This document shows, piece after piece, positions 36,095 through 44,769 of a DNA stretch of 64,000 bases (position 1 is its first letter; each line of letters opens with the position of its first letter). The stretch comes from Bdellovibrionales bacterium (lineage in GTDB: Bacteria; Bdellovibrionota; UBA1018; CAIMNF01). Position numbers and translations under genes: made by a program. The notes under the pieces are model-generated. The model was given only the letters and a program-made list of their open reading frames with translations, ran no database searches and was not told where the DNA came from. Where the stretch lies: positions 1 through 64,000 of the forward strand of contig CANNBJ010000001.1 in NCBI GenBank assembly GCA_947502835.1, given 5' to 3'.

Positions 36095-36530
36095 GCAGGT
36101 TTTTCCCGCTTTGTTTTTTCTTGCTGCCTGCGCAAGTGTTCCGGAAAGGACCAAACACCCTCACTATTCGTTTCCGGAGAAGTCGGTCTATCTGGAGCTT
36201 CCCTCGGGTCTCGAAGAAAGCCGCCCCTACAAGGTTCTTGGATGGGTGAAGGCGAAAGCCGATTGGCCCACTCTCGATCAGGACGGCTACAGCCAGTCGC
36301 TCTGCCGGAACTATTTCAACAAAGCCTCCGCATCCCTTCTGAAAGAGGCCAAAAAGGCGGGTGCGGATGCGGTGATTCAGGTCAGGTCCGTGGTGTTCAC
36401 CTTGGATGGGCGTACCGAGGAACATGCCACCCCGGAGTGTTCGGATGACGGTGCGGTGGGAGAGGTGTTGGTGCGCGGAATCGCCATTAAATTCAAGCCC
36501 TTGGATGAAAGTGTCGCCCGCCCACGTTAG
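36084..36530 (+). CDS. Small lipoprotein, function unknown
   Basis: A 148-aa protein that begins at a TTG overlapping the last 11 nt of kamA. MNPKQVFPALFFLAAC is a short lipoprotein signal with Cys16 as lipid site. The mature part contains LLKEAKKAGADAVIQVRSVVF, the alpha-beta pattern seen in RcsF/YbjQ-like small envelope proteins, and two further Cys (SLCRNYF, PECSDDG) that might form a disulfide. Coupling to kamA is by overlap. The function is not known. Confidence 0.7.
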   Translation: MNPKQVFPALFFLAACASVPERTKHPHYSFPEKSVYLELPSGLEESRPYKVLGWVKAKADWPTLDQDGYSQSLCRNYFNKASASLLKEAKKAGADAVIQVRSVVFTLDGRTEEHATPECSDDGAVGEVLVRGIAIKFKPLDESVARPR

Positions 36531-36587
36531 GACTCAAGGTTTTTGCTCTCTGCTCCGATAAAGAAGTGACGAGGGTAGACGAAAACC

Positions 36588-38558
36588 ATGAGCGATTCAG
36601 TCCTCAAAAAATTCGGGAAGTATTTTCTTCTCGATCGCATCGGAGAAGGGGGGATGGCCGAGATCTTCAGGGCCCGTCTTGCGTCTCCGGGCTCAAGTGG
36701 TCGCTTTGTCGTCATCAAGCGGATTCAGGGCGCGTACAGCAACAACAATGAGTTTGTGCAGATGTTCCGTGGTGAGGTGCAGGTCACCATGAGATTCACT
36801 CATCCCAATATCGTACAGCTGTACGAGTCCGGTGAGGAGAACGGGCAGCAATTCATCGCCATGGAGCTGGTCGAGGGACGAAACGTTCGTCAGATTCTTT
36901 CAAAAATTTCACAAAAACAGCAGAGAGTTCCAGTTCCGGCTTCCTGCCACATGATTGAACAGGCGGCGGCCGGGTTGAACTATGCCCATGCTTTCAAGGA
37001 CCGCATCACGGGGGAGCCCCTGAATGTCGTTCATCGCGATGTAAGCCCGCAAAACATTCTCGTTTCCTACGACGGAAACATCAAGGTCATCGACTTCGGA
37101 ATCGCAAAAGCCGCGACGAACGGGGACGCAACCCGGGCGGGAGTGATCAAGGGCAAACTCAGCTATTTGTCTCCCGAGCAGGTCATGGGTGAGTCGCTCG
37201 ACGGCCGTTCTGATCTTTTTGCACTCGGAATCGTCCTTTGGGAGCTCCTCACGGGAAAGCGGCTTTTCGTCGCAGAAGGGGACAATGAATTCCAGGTCCT
37301 GAAGATGATCGAGAGCTGCAACTCCTACGTCAAGGCCCCTTCCACTTATAATCCGGAAGTCCCGAAGGAGCTTGATGCTTTGGTGCTCCAAGCGCTGAGC
37401 CGGGATCCGAAGAAGAGATTCCAGACCGGAGATGATTTGGCCCGCGCCCTTCGAAAGATCCTTGCAATTCATTTCTCCGATTTCGGGTCATCCGATCTGT
37501 CGACTTTTGTAAAAAAGCTTTTCCACGATTTGATCGTGGAGGACCGAAAACAGCTCCAGCAGCTCAATGCAAAAGCCGAGGATTTGATCGCTCTTGGAAG
37601 CCAGATTGTCACGAAAGAGTCGCTCGCTCCCGCGCATTCCGCCATTCGGGATGCAACGAGAATCACGAACCTCGGGAACAAGTTCGAGAAGTCGCAAATC
37701 ACCAATGCGGAAAAGGTCGAGGTTGCCATCCAGCCCGATCGACAAATGAAGATTCCGGTCAATCGCGTTAGTCCTGCAACGAGCCCGGGTGCAAGGTCTG
37801 CTCCTGCTGTACCTCCTCCGGTTCGAAGGTCCCAAACACAGACCCAGATCTCGAATCCCGTTCCAGTGTCGGAGTCCAACGGGATTTTTGCGGGGATCCT
37901 CAAGCTGGCAGTCGCCGGTGCCGTGATGGCAGCGGGCGGGCTCTGGTTCAAGGGACAGTTTTTGCAGAAGAATGATCCCGCCGGGCCGAGTCGCAGTGTT
38001 GCAACCAGTGTGCCGGTCAATCCCGTGGTCAATCCTCAGGGAAAATCGGCACGGATCAAGCTCCGGTTTTTTCCTGATGGAAACCTCTCGCGAACCAGGG
38101 CAACCATCAATTCCCAGCCGGTGGATCTGGCGGGGGGGGAGTTCCCGGTCGCAGTGGGGGATCCGCTTGAACTGGTGGTCGATCGGCCGGGATTTGTCAC
38201 CTACCGCAAGGAATTCACGGTAAAGGATACCGATCTTGTTGACGGGAAGGATTTCAATCTCGATGTGAAGCTTGAGCCGATGGTCTATGGCACTCTCACG
38301 CTTTCCACGGTGCCTGATCTCGCGGATGTCACGATCGTAAGTCTTGACCAGGGAGCAAGTGGCAATCTCCAAAAGTCCGTGATCCTGAAAACCCCGATCT
38401 ATCGGGAGAAGCTCCCCGTGGGGCACTATCGGGTCATCATCCGGAATGATCTTTTGAATGTGGAAAAGACCTTCCAGATCGAAGTGAAGCAGGGGGATGT
38501 GATTGTGAAGAACGGGATTCCTCTGGAGGCCGCACGAAATCCAGCCGGAAAGCGCTGA
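36588..38558 (+). CDS. Eukaryotic-type Ser/Thr protein kinase with transmembrane helix and PEGA-like domain
   Basis: The 656-aa protein has a complete kinase domain (residues 10-290): glycine loop GEGGMAEIF, Lys44 in VVIKRI, Asp151/Asn156 in HRDVSPQNIL, Asp169 in VIDFGIAKA and SYLSPEQV as P+1 loop. A Pro/Ser linker (~380-430) leads to one membrane helix (ILKLAVAGAVMAAGGLWF, ~436-454). The periplasmic end has beta-rich, PEGA-like repeats (GTLTLSTVPDLADVTIV). It likely senses an envelope signal. Its stop abuts that of the convergent response regulator: the two stops share TGATCA at 38556-38561. Confidence 0.93.
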   Translation: MSDSVLKKFGKYFLLDRIGEGGMAEIFRARLASPGSSGRFVVIKRIQGAYSNNNEFVQMFRGEVQVTMRFTHPNIVQLYESGEENGQQFIAMELVEGRNVRQILSKISQKQQRVPVPASCHMIEQAAAGLNYAHAFKDRITGEPLNVVHRDVSPQNILVSYDGNIKVIDFGIAKAATNGDATRAGVIKGKLSYLSPEQVMGESLDGRSDLFALGIVLWELLTGKRLFVAEGDNEFQVLKMIESCNSYVKAPSTYNPEVPKELDALVLQALSRDPKKRFQTGDDLARALRKILAIHFSDFGSSDLSTFVKKLFHDLIVEDRKQLQQLNAKAEDLIALGSQIVTKESLAPAHSAIRDATRITNLGNKFEKSQITNAEKVEVAIQPDRQMKIPVNRVSPATSPGARSAPAVPPPVRRSQTQTQISNPVPVSESNGIFAGILKLAVAGAVMAAGGLWFKGQFLQKNDPAGPSRSVATSVPVNPVVNPQGKSARIKLRFFPDGNLSRTRATINSQPVDLAGGEFPVAVGDPLELVVDRPGFVTYRKEFTVKDTDLVDGKDFNLDVKLEPMVYGTLTLSTVPDLADVTIVSLDQGASGNLQKSVILKTPIYREKLPVGHYRVIIRNDLLNVEKTFQIEVKQGDVIVKNGIPLEAARNPAGKR

Positions 38559-39233
38559 TCAGGGGACGTACTTGTAGCCGACCCCGTAGACGCTTTGAAT
38601 GTGGTTGTTCATTGCGGGAATCTTCTTTCGCAGTGACCTGATGTGCACATCAATGGTCCGGTCCGTGGTCTCGGAAGCGGAGTCCTTCCAGATCTCCCGC
38701 ATGATTTCTTCGCGGGAAACCACGACGCCGTAACGTGCAGCGAGCAGTCGAAGGATGTCGAATTCCGTCAGGGTCAGGGAAATCGGGGATCTCTCGTAAT
38801 GGGCGACGCGCTGAAGAGTATCGATCTCAAGCTTTCCCACCACAACTTTTGGGGCGGGATTGGAGAGGGAGCGTGCAAGCCTTGTCTTGATTCGCGCCAG
38901 AAGCTCCTTGTGGTCAAACGGCTTTGGAAGATAATCATCCGCACCCATCGAGATTCCGTAGGTGATTTCAGCGGTGGTATTCTTTCCGGAGAGGAAAATC
39001 ACGGGGATGTTTTCAGTCTCGGGAATCGATTTCAAACGCTTGCAGGTGTCATACCCGTTCAGGCTTGGCATGACCACGTCGAGGACAATCAGCTCCGGCT
39101 GTTTCGTTTTTGCCAACTCGATCCCTTGAATCCCGTCTTGTGCAATCATGACTTCGAATTCACGGCTCAGCATGACCTGAAGGAATTTCCGTGTGTCCGC
39201 ATTGTCCTCGATGACAAGGATCTTTGCTTTCAT
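38559..39233 (-). CDS. OmpR-family response regulator
   Basis: The 224-aa protein has a receiver domain with phospho-acceptor Asp52 (LIVLDVVMPSLNG), the acidic pair Glu9/Asp10, and Lys in YLPKPFDHKELL, followed by a winged-helix DNA-binding domain (LTLTEFDILRLLAARYGVVV, then TIDVHIRSLRKKI and SVYGVGYKYVP). All active-site residues are present. There is no adjacent histidine kinase, so it is an orphan; the partner kinase must be elsewhere. Its start overlaps the STAS-type gene by four bases. Confidence 0.94.
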   Translation of the reverse strand: MKAKILVIEDNADTRKFLQVMLSREFEVMIAQDGIQGIELAKTKQPELIVLDVVMPSLNGYDTCKRLKSIPETENIPVIFLSGKNTTAEITYGISMGADDYLPKPFDHKELLARIKTRLARSLSNPAPKVVVGKLEIDTLQRVAHYERSPISLTLTEFDILRLLAARYGVVVSREEIMREIWKDSASETTDRTIDVHIRSLRKKIPAMNNHIQSVYGVGYKYVP

Positions 39234-39709
39234 TTCTCACTCCACAGGCGCTCAAACAGAGGGTTGAAGGGGTTCCTTCGATTGAGGGTGAGTTCTGAAT
39301 TTTTTTCCTCGATGGCAGTTTTCAGGGAACGATTCGCATCGATGATTTGCTCAAGATTGCGCCTCATTTCCTCGCGGAGTTCGATTTTCGCCTCAAGGAT
39401 CCGGATCTGCTTTTCGAGAGCCGATTGCAAAACCGCCGTTCGGGCGACTCCTGCTTCAATGTCGGTCATGGCGACCTGGAATGACACGCCCCTCGCGGAG
39501 GCAAGTGTCCTGAGCTCGGTCAGAATGCCCTGAAGTTCAAAGTCCGGGACTTGAAGAGTGATCTCACTCAAGTCGATCACCAGATACTCCGGATTCGATT
39601 CAAGAAAACGATGCAAGCTGCCCCTCAGGATTTGCAAATCTTCAGGAGAGATTTCGCCGTTGATTTTGAAGTGATGCACTTGTTCATCCATGGTGAAGAG
39701 CATTTTCAT
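39230..39709 (-). CDS. STAS-like domain protein with C-terminal coiled coil
   Basis: The 159-aa protein opens with a STAS-type alpha/beta fold (MKMLFTMDEQVHHFKINGEI, then LESNPEYLVIDLSEI, then ELQGILTELRTLASARGVSF). The position where anti-sigma-factor antagonists have a phospho-Ser is occupied by LQVPDFELQG, so no Ser is obvious. Residues 90-150 are a heptad-rich coiled coil (ALEKQIRILEAKIELREEMR). It overlaps the response regulator (ATGA), so the two act together. An anchor or scaffold for a phosphatase partner is an inference. Confidence 0.78.
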   Translation of the reverse strand: MKMLFTMDEQVHHFKINGEISPEDLQILRGSLHRFLESNPEYLVIDLSEITLQVPDFELQGILTELRTLASARGVSFQVAMTDIEAGVARTAVLQSALEKQIRILEAKIELREEMRRNLEQIIDANRSLKTAIEEKNSELTLNRRNPFNPLFERLWSEK

Positions 39710-39860
39710 ACCCTTTAGTTTTACACAATCTTAACAAATTCAAAAGGGCAGGCTTTGCTCGGCAGTTTTGTGGCGGATTATTGACGGACGAATGCATTCA
39801 GCGATCCAAAGTCCGCTTTTGTTTTGATCCAATGGTTCCGATAGGAAAAAGGGAGAACCT

Positions 39861-40994
39861 GTGGGACGGGCAATCGCTTTTCACAAATTCGGATGGCTTC
39901 TTGGATCGATCTTCCTTTCGAAGATTGCAGTTGCCCTGCCGTACTCTTATCCCGGAGTTCGTTACATCAGTCCCCACGGACAGTCTCTGGGAGGCATGAC
40001 CCTCCCTTTGAGCGATGAGACCGGCAATTCCCTTTTCAACAATCCGGCGGGCCTTGCGCGAAATCCGAAGTTCCGCTCCGAGCCGCTCAATCTCAACCTT
40101 GACCTCAACAGCGGGGTGTTGGGTTCATTCGTGAATTCGACCGGTTTTGCGTCTCTCGGTGGCTTCACCTCGAATCTCAATTCGAACGTGAACAAGGTGT
40201 ATAGCGGGGGATTCGGCAACCTGACAGCGGTCTCGTGGGGTGGGCTTGCCGTCGGGCTCCTGCTTCAGGAGAGAGTGCGAGCGTATTCCGATGGAACGAC
40301 GGTGAACTACGAAACCAGGAGCAATCTCGTTCCCGCAGTAGGCTACGGTCTCGCCCTTGCAAGGGGGGTAATGAGGGTGGGATACAGTTTGCAGCTCGTC
40401 AGTCAGGCGAGCGGGGTTGCCCAAGCCCCCTCCGATTCCTCCGCCGCATATCTGAAAGGAATTTCGGAGGGAAAGGGGATCTCCCATACCGCCTCCGTGA
40501 ATTTCGTTTTTCCCTACAAGTACATTCCCACCTTTTCTCTGGTCGGAAGAAACCTCTTCGGGATGCGGTACTCCTCGAATGGCCTGATCTCCAGGGCGCG
40601 CTCCCCGGTCGGGGTTCCTGAGGAGGAGGCGATGAGTGTGGATGCGGCCTTCAACTTCATGGCGAGACTCTATGGTCCCGTGAAGTCGAACTGGTATCTC
40701 CAATTCAAGGATGTGACCGGTGCAACCTCCATGGCATTGCTGGATAAACTGAGTCTTGGTCTGGATCTTGGAATCAGTCCGGCAGTTTCCGTGAGACTTG
40801 GTCTCAACAATCTCCAGCCGAGCGCGGGCATAGGGTATCGGAGTGAGATGAGTGAAATCAACCTCGCATACTATCAAGAGTTGACCCCCTTTCCCTCAAT
40901 CCTGAAATGGGACACTCGATACGCATTGCAATACAAGTTCTTTTTCCAGGACAGCAATCGAAGAGATCGGGAATCGGAGTTGCAGGCAAAATGA
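39861..40994 (+). CDS. Outer-membrane beta-barrel protein, putative
   Basis: The 377-aa protein has a signal peptide (GTG start, FGWLLGSIFLSKIAVALPYS) and then repeated amphipathic strands rich in Gly, Ser, Asn and aromatic residues, ending in YALQYKFFFQDSN. A plug-like N-terminal segment (SLFNNPAGLARNPKFRSEP) resembles the NPA(G/A) motif of FadL/PorV-type proteins. It may transport hydrophobic molecules or assist secretion. GGGAGAA precedes the GTG. Its stop overlaps the start of the phosphatase gene (ATGA), an odd but tight coupling of an outer-membrane protein with a cytosolic regulator. Confidence 0.78.
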   Translation: MGRAIAFHKFGWLLGSIFLSKIAVALPYSYPGVRYISPHGQSLGGMTLPLSDETGNSLFNNPAGLARNPKFRSEPLNLNLDLNSGVLGSFVNSTGFASLGGFTSNLNSNVNKVYSGGFGNLTAVSWGGLAVGLLLQERVRAYSDGTTVNYETRSNLVPAVGYGLALARGVMRVGYSLQLVSQASGVAQAPSDSSAAYLKGISEGKGISHTASVNFVFPYKYIPTFSLVGRNLFGMRYSSNGLISRARSPVGVPEEEAMSVDAAFNFMARLYGPVKSNWYLQFKDVTGATSMALLDKLSLGLDLGISPAVSVRLGLNNLQPSAGIGYRSEMSEINLAYYQELTPFPSILKWDTRYALQYKFFFQDSNRRDRESELQAK

Positions 40995-42145
40995 AGGACG
41001 AAGCAAAGAGAATGAGCATCAATATCAGTATTCTATGCAGGGATTCCGAGGTGGAGGGAGTTTGGAAGTCCGAATTGAAGACGATTCTGGGAACGATCCT
41101 CGGAGAGGGCGGAGCGCGGGTGTTTCCTGTCAGGGAGTCGGTTTCGGACCTGATTCTGATTGATGCGAAACGGAAGAACTGGCAACAATGGGCATCCGAT
41201 TTCGATCGGGGTGGGAAGAGTCTAGTTTTGGTGCTTCAGGATACGGACGCACTTCCACAATCAGAGGCGATGAGCCTTGTGGATGACCTGATTTTGAGTC
41301 CGTTTCATGCGGCTGCCCTGATGTCGGTACTGAAACATCACCACGAGAGAAAAGGCACGCAGGAGCTGATTCTGGAAAGCCGCGAGGCCCTGAAGGAGCT
41401 GGATGCGGCGAATGCGGTGTTGGGGAAAATCGTGGAGACAAAGACTCCGAAACGATTCACGGGGATCAAGGGAATCGATGTGATGAGCAAGCACCTCGCG
41501 GGCCTGAAACCCGGTGGGGATTACTTCGATCTCTTCGAATCCGACCACAAAGACCATGTAAACTTCTTGCTTGTGGATTCATCGAGCTACGGGATTTCAG
41601 CGGCACTGCTCGGGATGATCCTCTCGAGTTCGGCGAAGATTGGAAGCTCGGTCCAGACATCCTCGTCCCATTGGGTGCGGACAATCTTTGAGGAAATCAG
41701 CACAGCACTCGGGGAAGCGGGACATTTCAGTGTCTTTTTCGGAAGGCTGAATCGAAGGGACTTTTCCTTGCACTACCAAATGTACGGAAGTGTCGAGGCC
41801 TTCGTTGTGGATCGCGAGGGTGTCAGCAGAAAGCTTGAAAAGCATGGCCTGGCGATCAGCAACCAATCAAGGCCCGTATCCGATCGTGAGAGTGTCCTCC
41901 AGCTTCAGCCAAAGGACAGGATCGTTCTTCTGTCGGACGGGTTTGTGGGGGGCGCAGGTGGAGAGCACCGGTTGAATCGCCTGTTTGCGGATCAGTCCAA
42001 CCAGAATCCGTTTGCCCTGGTGAATGAGCTCGCATTCCAGATCAAATCCAAATTGAGTCCGGGTGAAACCTTCCCCGGAGAGGATTGCACGGCAATCGTC
42101 ATCGATATCCAGAACCGGGTCCTACGCCTCGCTCCTACCGGATGA
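40991..42145 (+). CDS. SpoIIE/RsbU-type PPM phosphatase with an N-terminal pseudo-receiver domain
   Basis: The 384-aa protein has an N-terminal receiver-like fold (ISILCRDSE, LILIDAK, KSLVLVLQD, DDLILSPFHAAALMSVL) in which the conserved Lys is Ser (LSPF) and the acidic pocket is reduced, so phosphorylation is unlikely. A short coiled coil follows, then a SpoIIE-type PPM domain with metal Asp in GGDYFD, LLVDSSSYG, LLSDGF and GEDCTAIVI. It should dephosphorylate a Ser/Thr-phosphorylated STAS or similar partner. The 24-nt overlap with mscS at the 3' ends is convergent. Confidence 0.85.
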   Translation: MKDEAKRMSINISILCRDSEVEGVWKSELKTILGTILGEGGARVFPVRESVSDLILIDAKRKNWQQWASDFDRGGKSLVLVLQDTDALPQSEAMSLVDDLILSPFHAAALMSVLKHHHERKGTQELILESREALKELDAANAVLGKIVETKTPKRFTGIKGIDVMSKHLAGLKPGGDYFDLFESDHKDHVNFLLVDSSSYGISAALLGMILSSSAKIGSSVQTSSSHWVRTIFEEISTALGEAGHFSVFFGRLNRRDFSLHYQMYGSVEAFVVDREGVSRKLEKHGLAISNQSRPVSDRESVLQLQPKDRIVLLSDGFVGGAGGEHRLNRLFADQSNQNPFALVNELAFQIKSKLSPGETFPGEDCTAIVIDIQNRVLRLAPTG

Positions 42146-42961
42146 GGGTATTGCGACGGTCCTGAGTTCCGGTACCGGATAGTTTTCCGTTTTGAGGATC
42201 TCGTAGATCCGCCTGTTTCCCTCGTTCAATACGGCTGCATGATCCTTGGGAAGAGCCGCCACCTTGAGGAGAATCACGGTGCCCAATGGATTGAATTCGG
42301 CGATTTCTCCAGCCGGAGCCGGTACCTTCAAAGTTCCTTCGATCGTGACCAGCCTGCTCCGTATTTTTTCGATGGCATCCAGTGGATCCACCGGATGCGC
42401 AAGCTGGAGACGGAAGCTTGCCATGCGATAGTCGTTCCGGCTGTAGTTCAGGATGTTCTCACTGAAGAGTTTGTTATTGCCGACAAAGTACCTGAGGTTG
42501 TCGCCGTTATCGATGGTGGTTGCAAAAAGACCGATCTCACGCACGACGCCTGTCACTCCCGCGGCACTGATGGTATCCCCCGATTTGAAGGGGCGGAAGA
42601 GGATCAGAAAAACTCCTGCCGCAAAATTCGAGAGCAGGCCGGACCAGGCAACACCGATGGCAACACCGGCCGCGGCAAGAATCGCCGAAAAAGAGGTGGT
42701 TTCAAACCCGAAAATCCCGAGGATTAAAATCAGCGCCACGGCCTTCAGGGCCAGGCCAAGCGAATGTTTCGCATAGTTCACCAGGGTCGGATCCACATTC
42801 TTTTTTTCGAGTGTCCGGATGAAGATTCCTTTGATGGCACGGATCAGGAGGTCCGCAAGGAACCAAAGAAGGAATGCACCGACCACCTTCAAGAAAAAAG
42901 GGATGAGGTATTGCTTGAACAAGACTTCGATTTGCATCAGATCCGGAATGGCAGGGCTCAT
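42122..42961 (-). CDS. mscS: Small-conductance mechanosensitive channel (MscS family)
   Basis: The 279-aa protein has the E. coli-sized MscS layout: three membrane helices with the pore helix GVAIGVAWSGLLSNFAAGVF, then LILFRPFKSGDTI opening the beta domain and a vestibule domain with LRYFVGNNKLFSENILNYS. It releases solutes on hypo-osmotic shock. The ATG overlaps the stop of dapF by four bases; the pair is likely co-transcribed. No extra N-terminal domain is present. Confidence 0.94.
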   Translation of the reverse strand: MSPAIPDLMQIEVLFKQYLIPFFLKVVGAFLLWFLADLLIRAIKGIFIRTLEKKNVDPTLVNYAKHSLGLALKAVALILILGIFGFETTSFSAILAAAGVAIGVAWSGLLSNFAAGVFLILFRPFKSGDTISAAGVTGVVREIGLFATTIDNGDNLRYFVGNNKLFSENILNYSRNDYRMASFRLQLAHPVDPLDAIEKIRSRLVTIEGTLKVPAPAGEIAEFNPLGTVILLKVAALPKDHAAVLNEGNRRIYEILKTENYPVPELRTVAIPSSGRSEA

Positions 42962-43746
42962 AGTTCACCTTCAAATGTCTTTTGCACAGGTCCCGAGAGC
43001 CAGATGTTCTCAAACGAAGAATCCAGGGAAGGGGTGAACCGAACCGAAAGCACTCCTCCCTGGCAATGGACCATGGTGCTGTGTTCGAGTCCGGCCTTGA
43101 GCAACCCACGATCGCGTGCGCTCACGATTGCGGTGGCGATCGCCCCCGTTCCGCAGGAGAGTGTTTCATCCTCAACCCCGCGTTCGTAGGTTCGCAGGAA
43201 AATCCGACCGGATTGGATTTCGTGGAAATTCACATTGATTCCTCCCGGGAGGAACAACGGAGAGTTGCGGAGTGCCCGGCCCTCCTTTACCACTTCATGG
43301 CTCAGCAGGTTGGAAACACCCACAACGAGGTGCGGGGATCCGGTGTCAAGAACCGGCCCAACGGAAGTTTCGTGGATCCGCTCCACATTTCCCATTTTGA
43401 GTTCCACGCCGGAATCAAGGCATTGGGCTTCGTGAACCCCGTCGATGGCAAGAAAACGGTAGTGCGATTTCTTCATCCCGAGCTCTTGCGCAAAATGAAC
43501 CAGTGCGCGGCCCCCGTTTCCACACATGCTGCACTCGCCACCGTCCGAGTTGTAGTTTTTCATCTCGAAATCGAAGCCGTCCGCTGTTTGCAGAAAGATG
43601 AGTCCGTCGGCACCGATCCCGAAGCGCCGGTGACAGAGGCGTTCGATGACAGCTCGCGGGAGTTGGAGGTTTCCCTTGCGATTGTCGATCAGGATGAAGT
43701 CATTTCCTGCCGCTTGGAGTTTTGTGAAACGGATTTTTTCCTTCAT
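42958..43746 (-). CDS. dapF: Diaminopimelate epimerase
   Basis: The 262-aa enzyme interconverts LL- and meso-diaminopimelate for lysine and peptidoglycan. The two catalytic Cys are in CSMCGNGGRALVHFA and LSCGTGAIATAI; QAAGNDFILID opens the protein, and NSDGGEC and YERGVEDETLSC are standard blocks. It lies between the unknown 338-aa gene (4-nt gap) and mscS (4-nt overlap). Confidence 0.96.
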   Translation of the reverse strand: MKEKIRFTKLQAAGNDFILIDNRKGNLQLPRAVIERLCHRRFGIGADGLIFLQTADGFDFEMKNYNSDGGECSMCGNGGRALVHFAQELGMKKSHYRFLAIDGVHEAQCLDSGVELKMGNVERIHETSVGPVLDTGSPHLVVGVSNLLSHEVVKEGRALRNSPLFLPGGINVNFHEIQSGRIFLRTYERGVEDETLSCGTGAIATAIVSARDRGLLKAGLEHSTMVHCQGGVLSVRFTPSLDSSFENIWLSGPVQKTFEGEL

Positions 43747-43749
43747 GGA

Positions 43750-44766
43750 TCAAAGTCTCTTCAGCAGGCTTGCACTCAATTCAATTTGGTATTGAGAGGG
43801 AAGGCGAAGCGGAGTGATTCGATGGTTCAGGTGCGTGAGCGCGGTTGCACCCCTCAATTTGGCGCGCCTCCGGAGTCCCTCGGTCATCCTGTCGAGAAGC
43901 TCCTGAAAGAGTTCGGATTGCTCCACCTCGAGGATCTCGGCACGGAGATACTGGACCATGCGGATCGAGTCGAGAACCTCATACTCTGCCGGCTTGTATT
44001 CGTTTGAGGGCAGGATCGGCACCTCCACCATCGTTTGACCGTTCGAGGATTCAAAATGAAAGGAGCGGGAGTTTCCGTCGTCCCCAATCAGGTCGGATTC
44101 ATTTTCAGCTCGCTTCAATCGAAAGGAGAGCCCCGTATCCCGAAGATCCTGAATGAGTTTGATTCCGGAAAACTCGCTAATTCTCGGAAGAAGCACTCGC
44201 TGGCTCTTGATTTGGAAGTCCAGCTCGCCCGAGGTGACTCCGATGGAATTCTCGGTAAGGAACAGAAGGAGCTTGTCACGGGAGTATGGATCGAAATCTC
44301 CCGAGATCTGGAGATTGAACTCATTCCGGGTTCCCGGTTCGAACGGCGCCTCTTGTTTCGACTCTGAATAGGCTTTCAGCTCATCCAGGACAGGCAAGGG
44401 CGGGTCGGGAATGAACGGGATTTCCTCGAGGACGGGGTCCGGCTCGGGTTGAGCTTCAAGTTCCGCGATCGGGGGACTTTCAGGAGGAGCTATTTCCTCT
44501 GGTGCAAGGATCGATTCTTGATCCAAAACAGGGGGATCCTCAAGAAAAGAGGTCTCAGGCGGCTGTTCCTCGGCAACCGGGTGATCCATCATTCCAATCT
44601 GATCCAAAGAGGCGAAATCATCGATCTGCTCAACGGGTTGGAGCTCATTGAACTCATCGGGTGAACTCCCGTCAGGGGCGTTCGGGTCATGCACAGGATC
44701 TGCTTGAGGCAGATCCATGATTCCGGTCAGATCTTTTTTTGGAGGAGCGCCCTGGTCCTGACTCAT
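43750..44766 (-). CDS. Unknown protein with acidic, proline-rich N-terminal half
   Basis: The 338-aa protein has a disordered N-terminus (residues 1-150) rich in Asp, Glu and Pro, with repeated short motifs such as PPES, DPVLEE and PDPPLP, and a folded C-terminal half with alternating strands and helices. The end (RGATALTHLNHRITPLRLP) looks like the heavy-metal-binding/YbjQ small fold, and the middle (DPYSRDKLLLFLTENSIGVT) may be a second domain. No catalytic residues stand out. It sits tightly between secA and dapF (3-nt gaps), so it is in the same transcript. I do not recognise the family. Confidence 0.65.
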   Translation of the reverse strand: MSQDQGAPPKKDLTGIMDLPQADPVHDPNAPDGSSPDEFNELQPVEQIDDFASLDQIGMMDHPVAEEQPPETSFLEDPPVLDQESILAPEEIAPPESPPIAELEAQPEPDPVLEEIPFIPDPPLPVLDELKAYSESKQEAPFEPGTRNEFNLQISGDFDPYSRDKLLLFLTENSIGVTSGELDFQIKSQRVLLPRISEFSGIKLIQDLRDTGLSFRLKRAENESDLIGDDGNSRSFHFESSNGQTMVEVPILPSNEYKPAEYEVLDSIRMVQYLRAEILEVEQSELFQELLDRMTEGLRRRAKLRGATALTHLNHRITPLRLPSQYQIELSASLLKRL

Positions 44767-44769
44767 GAT

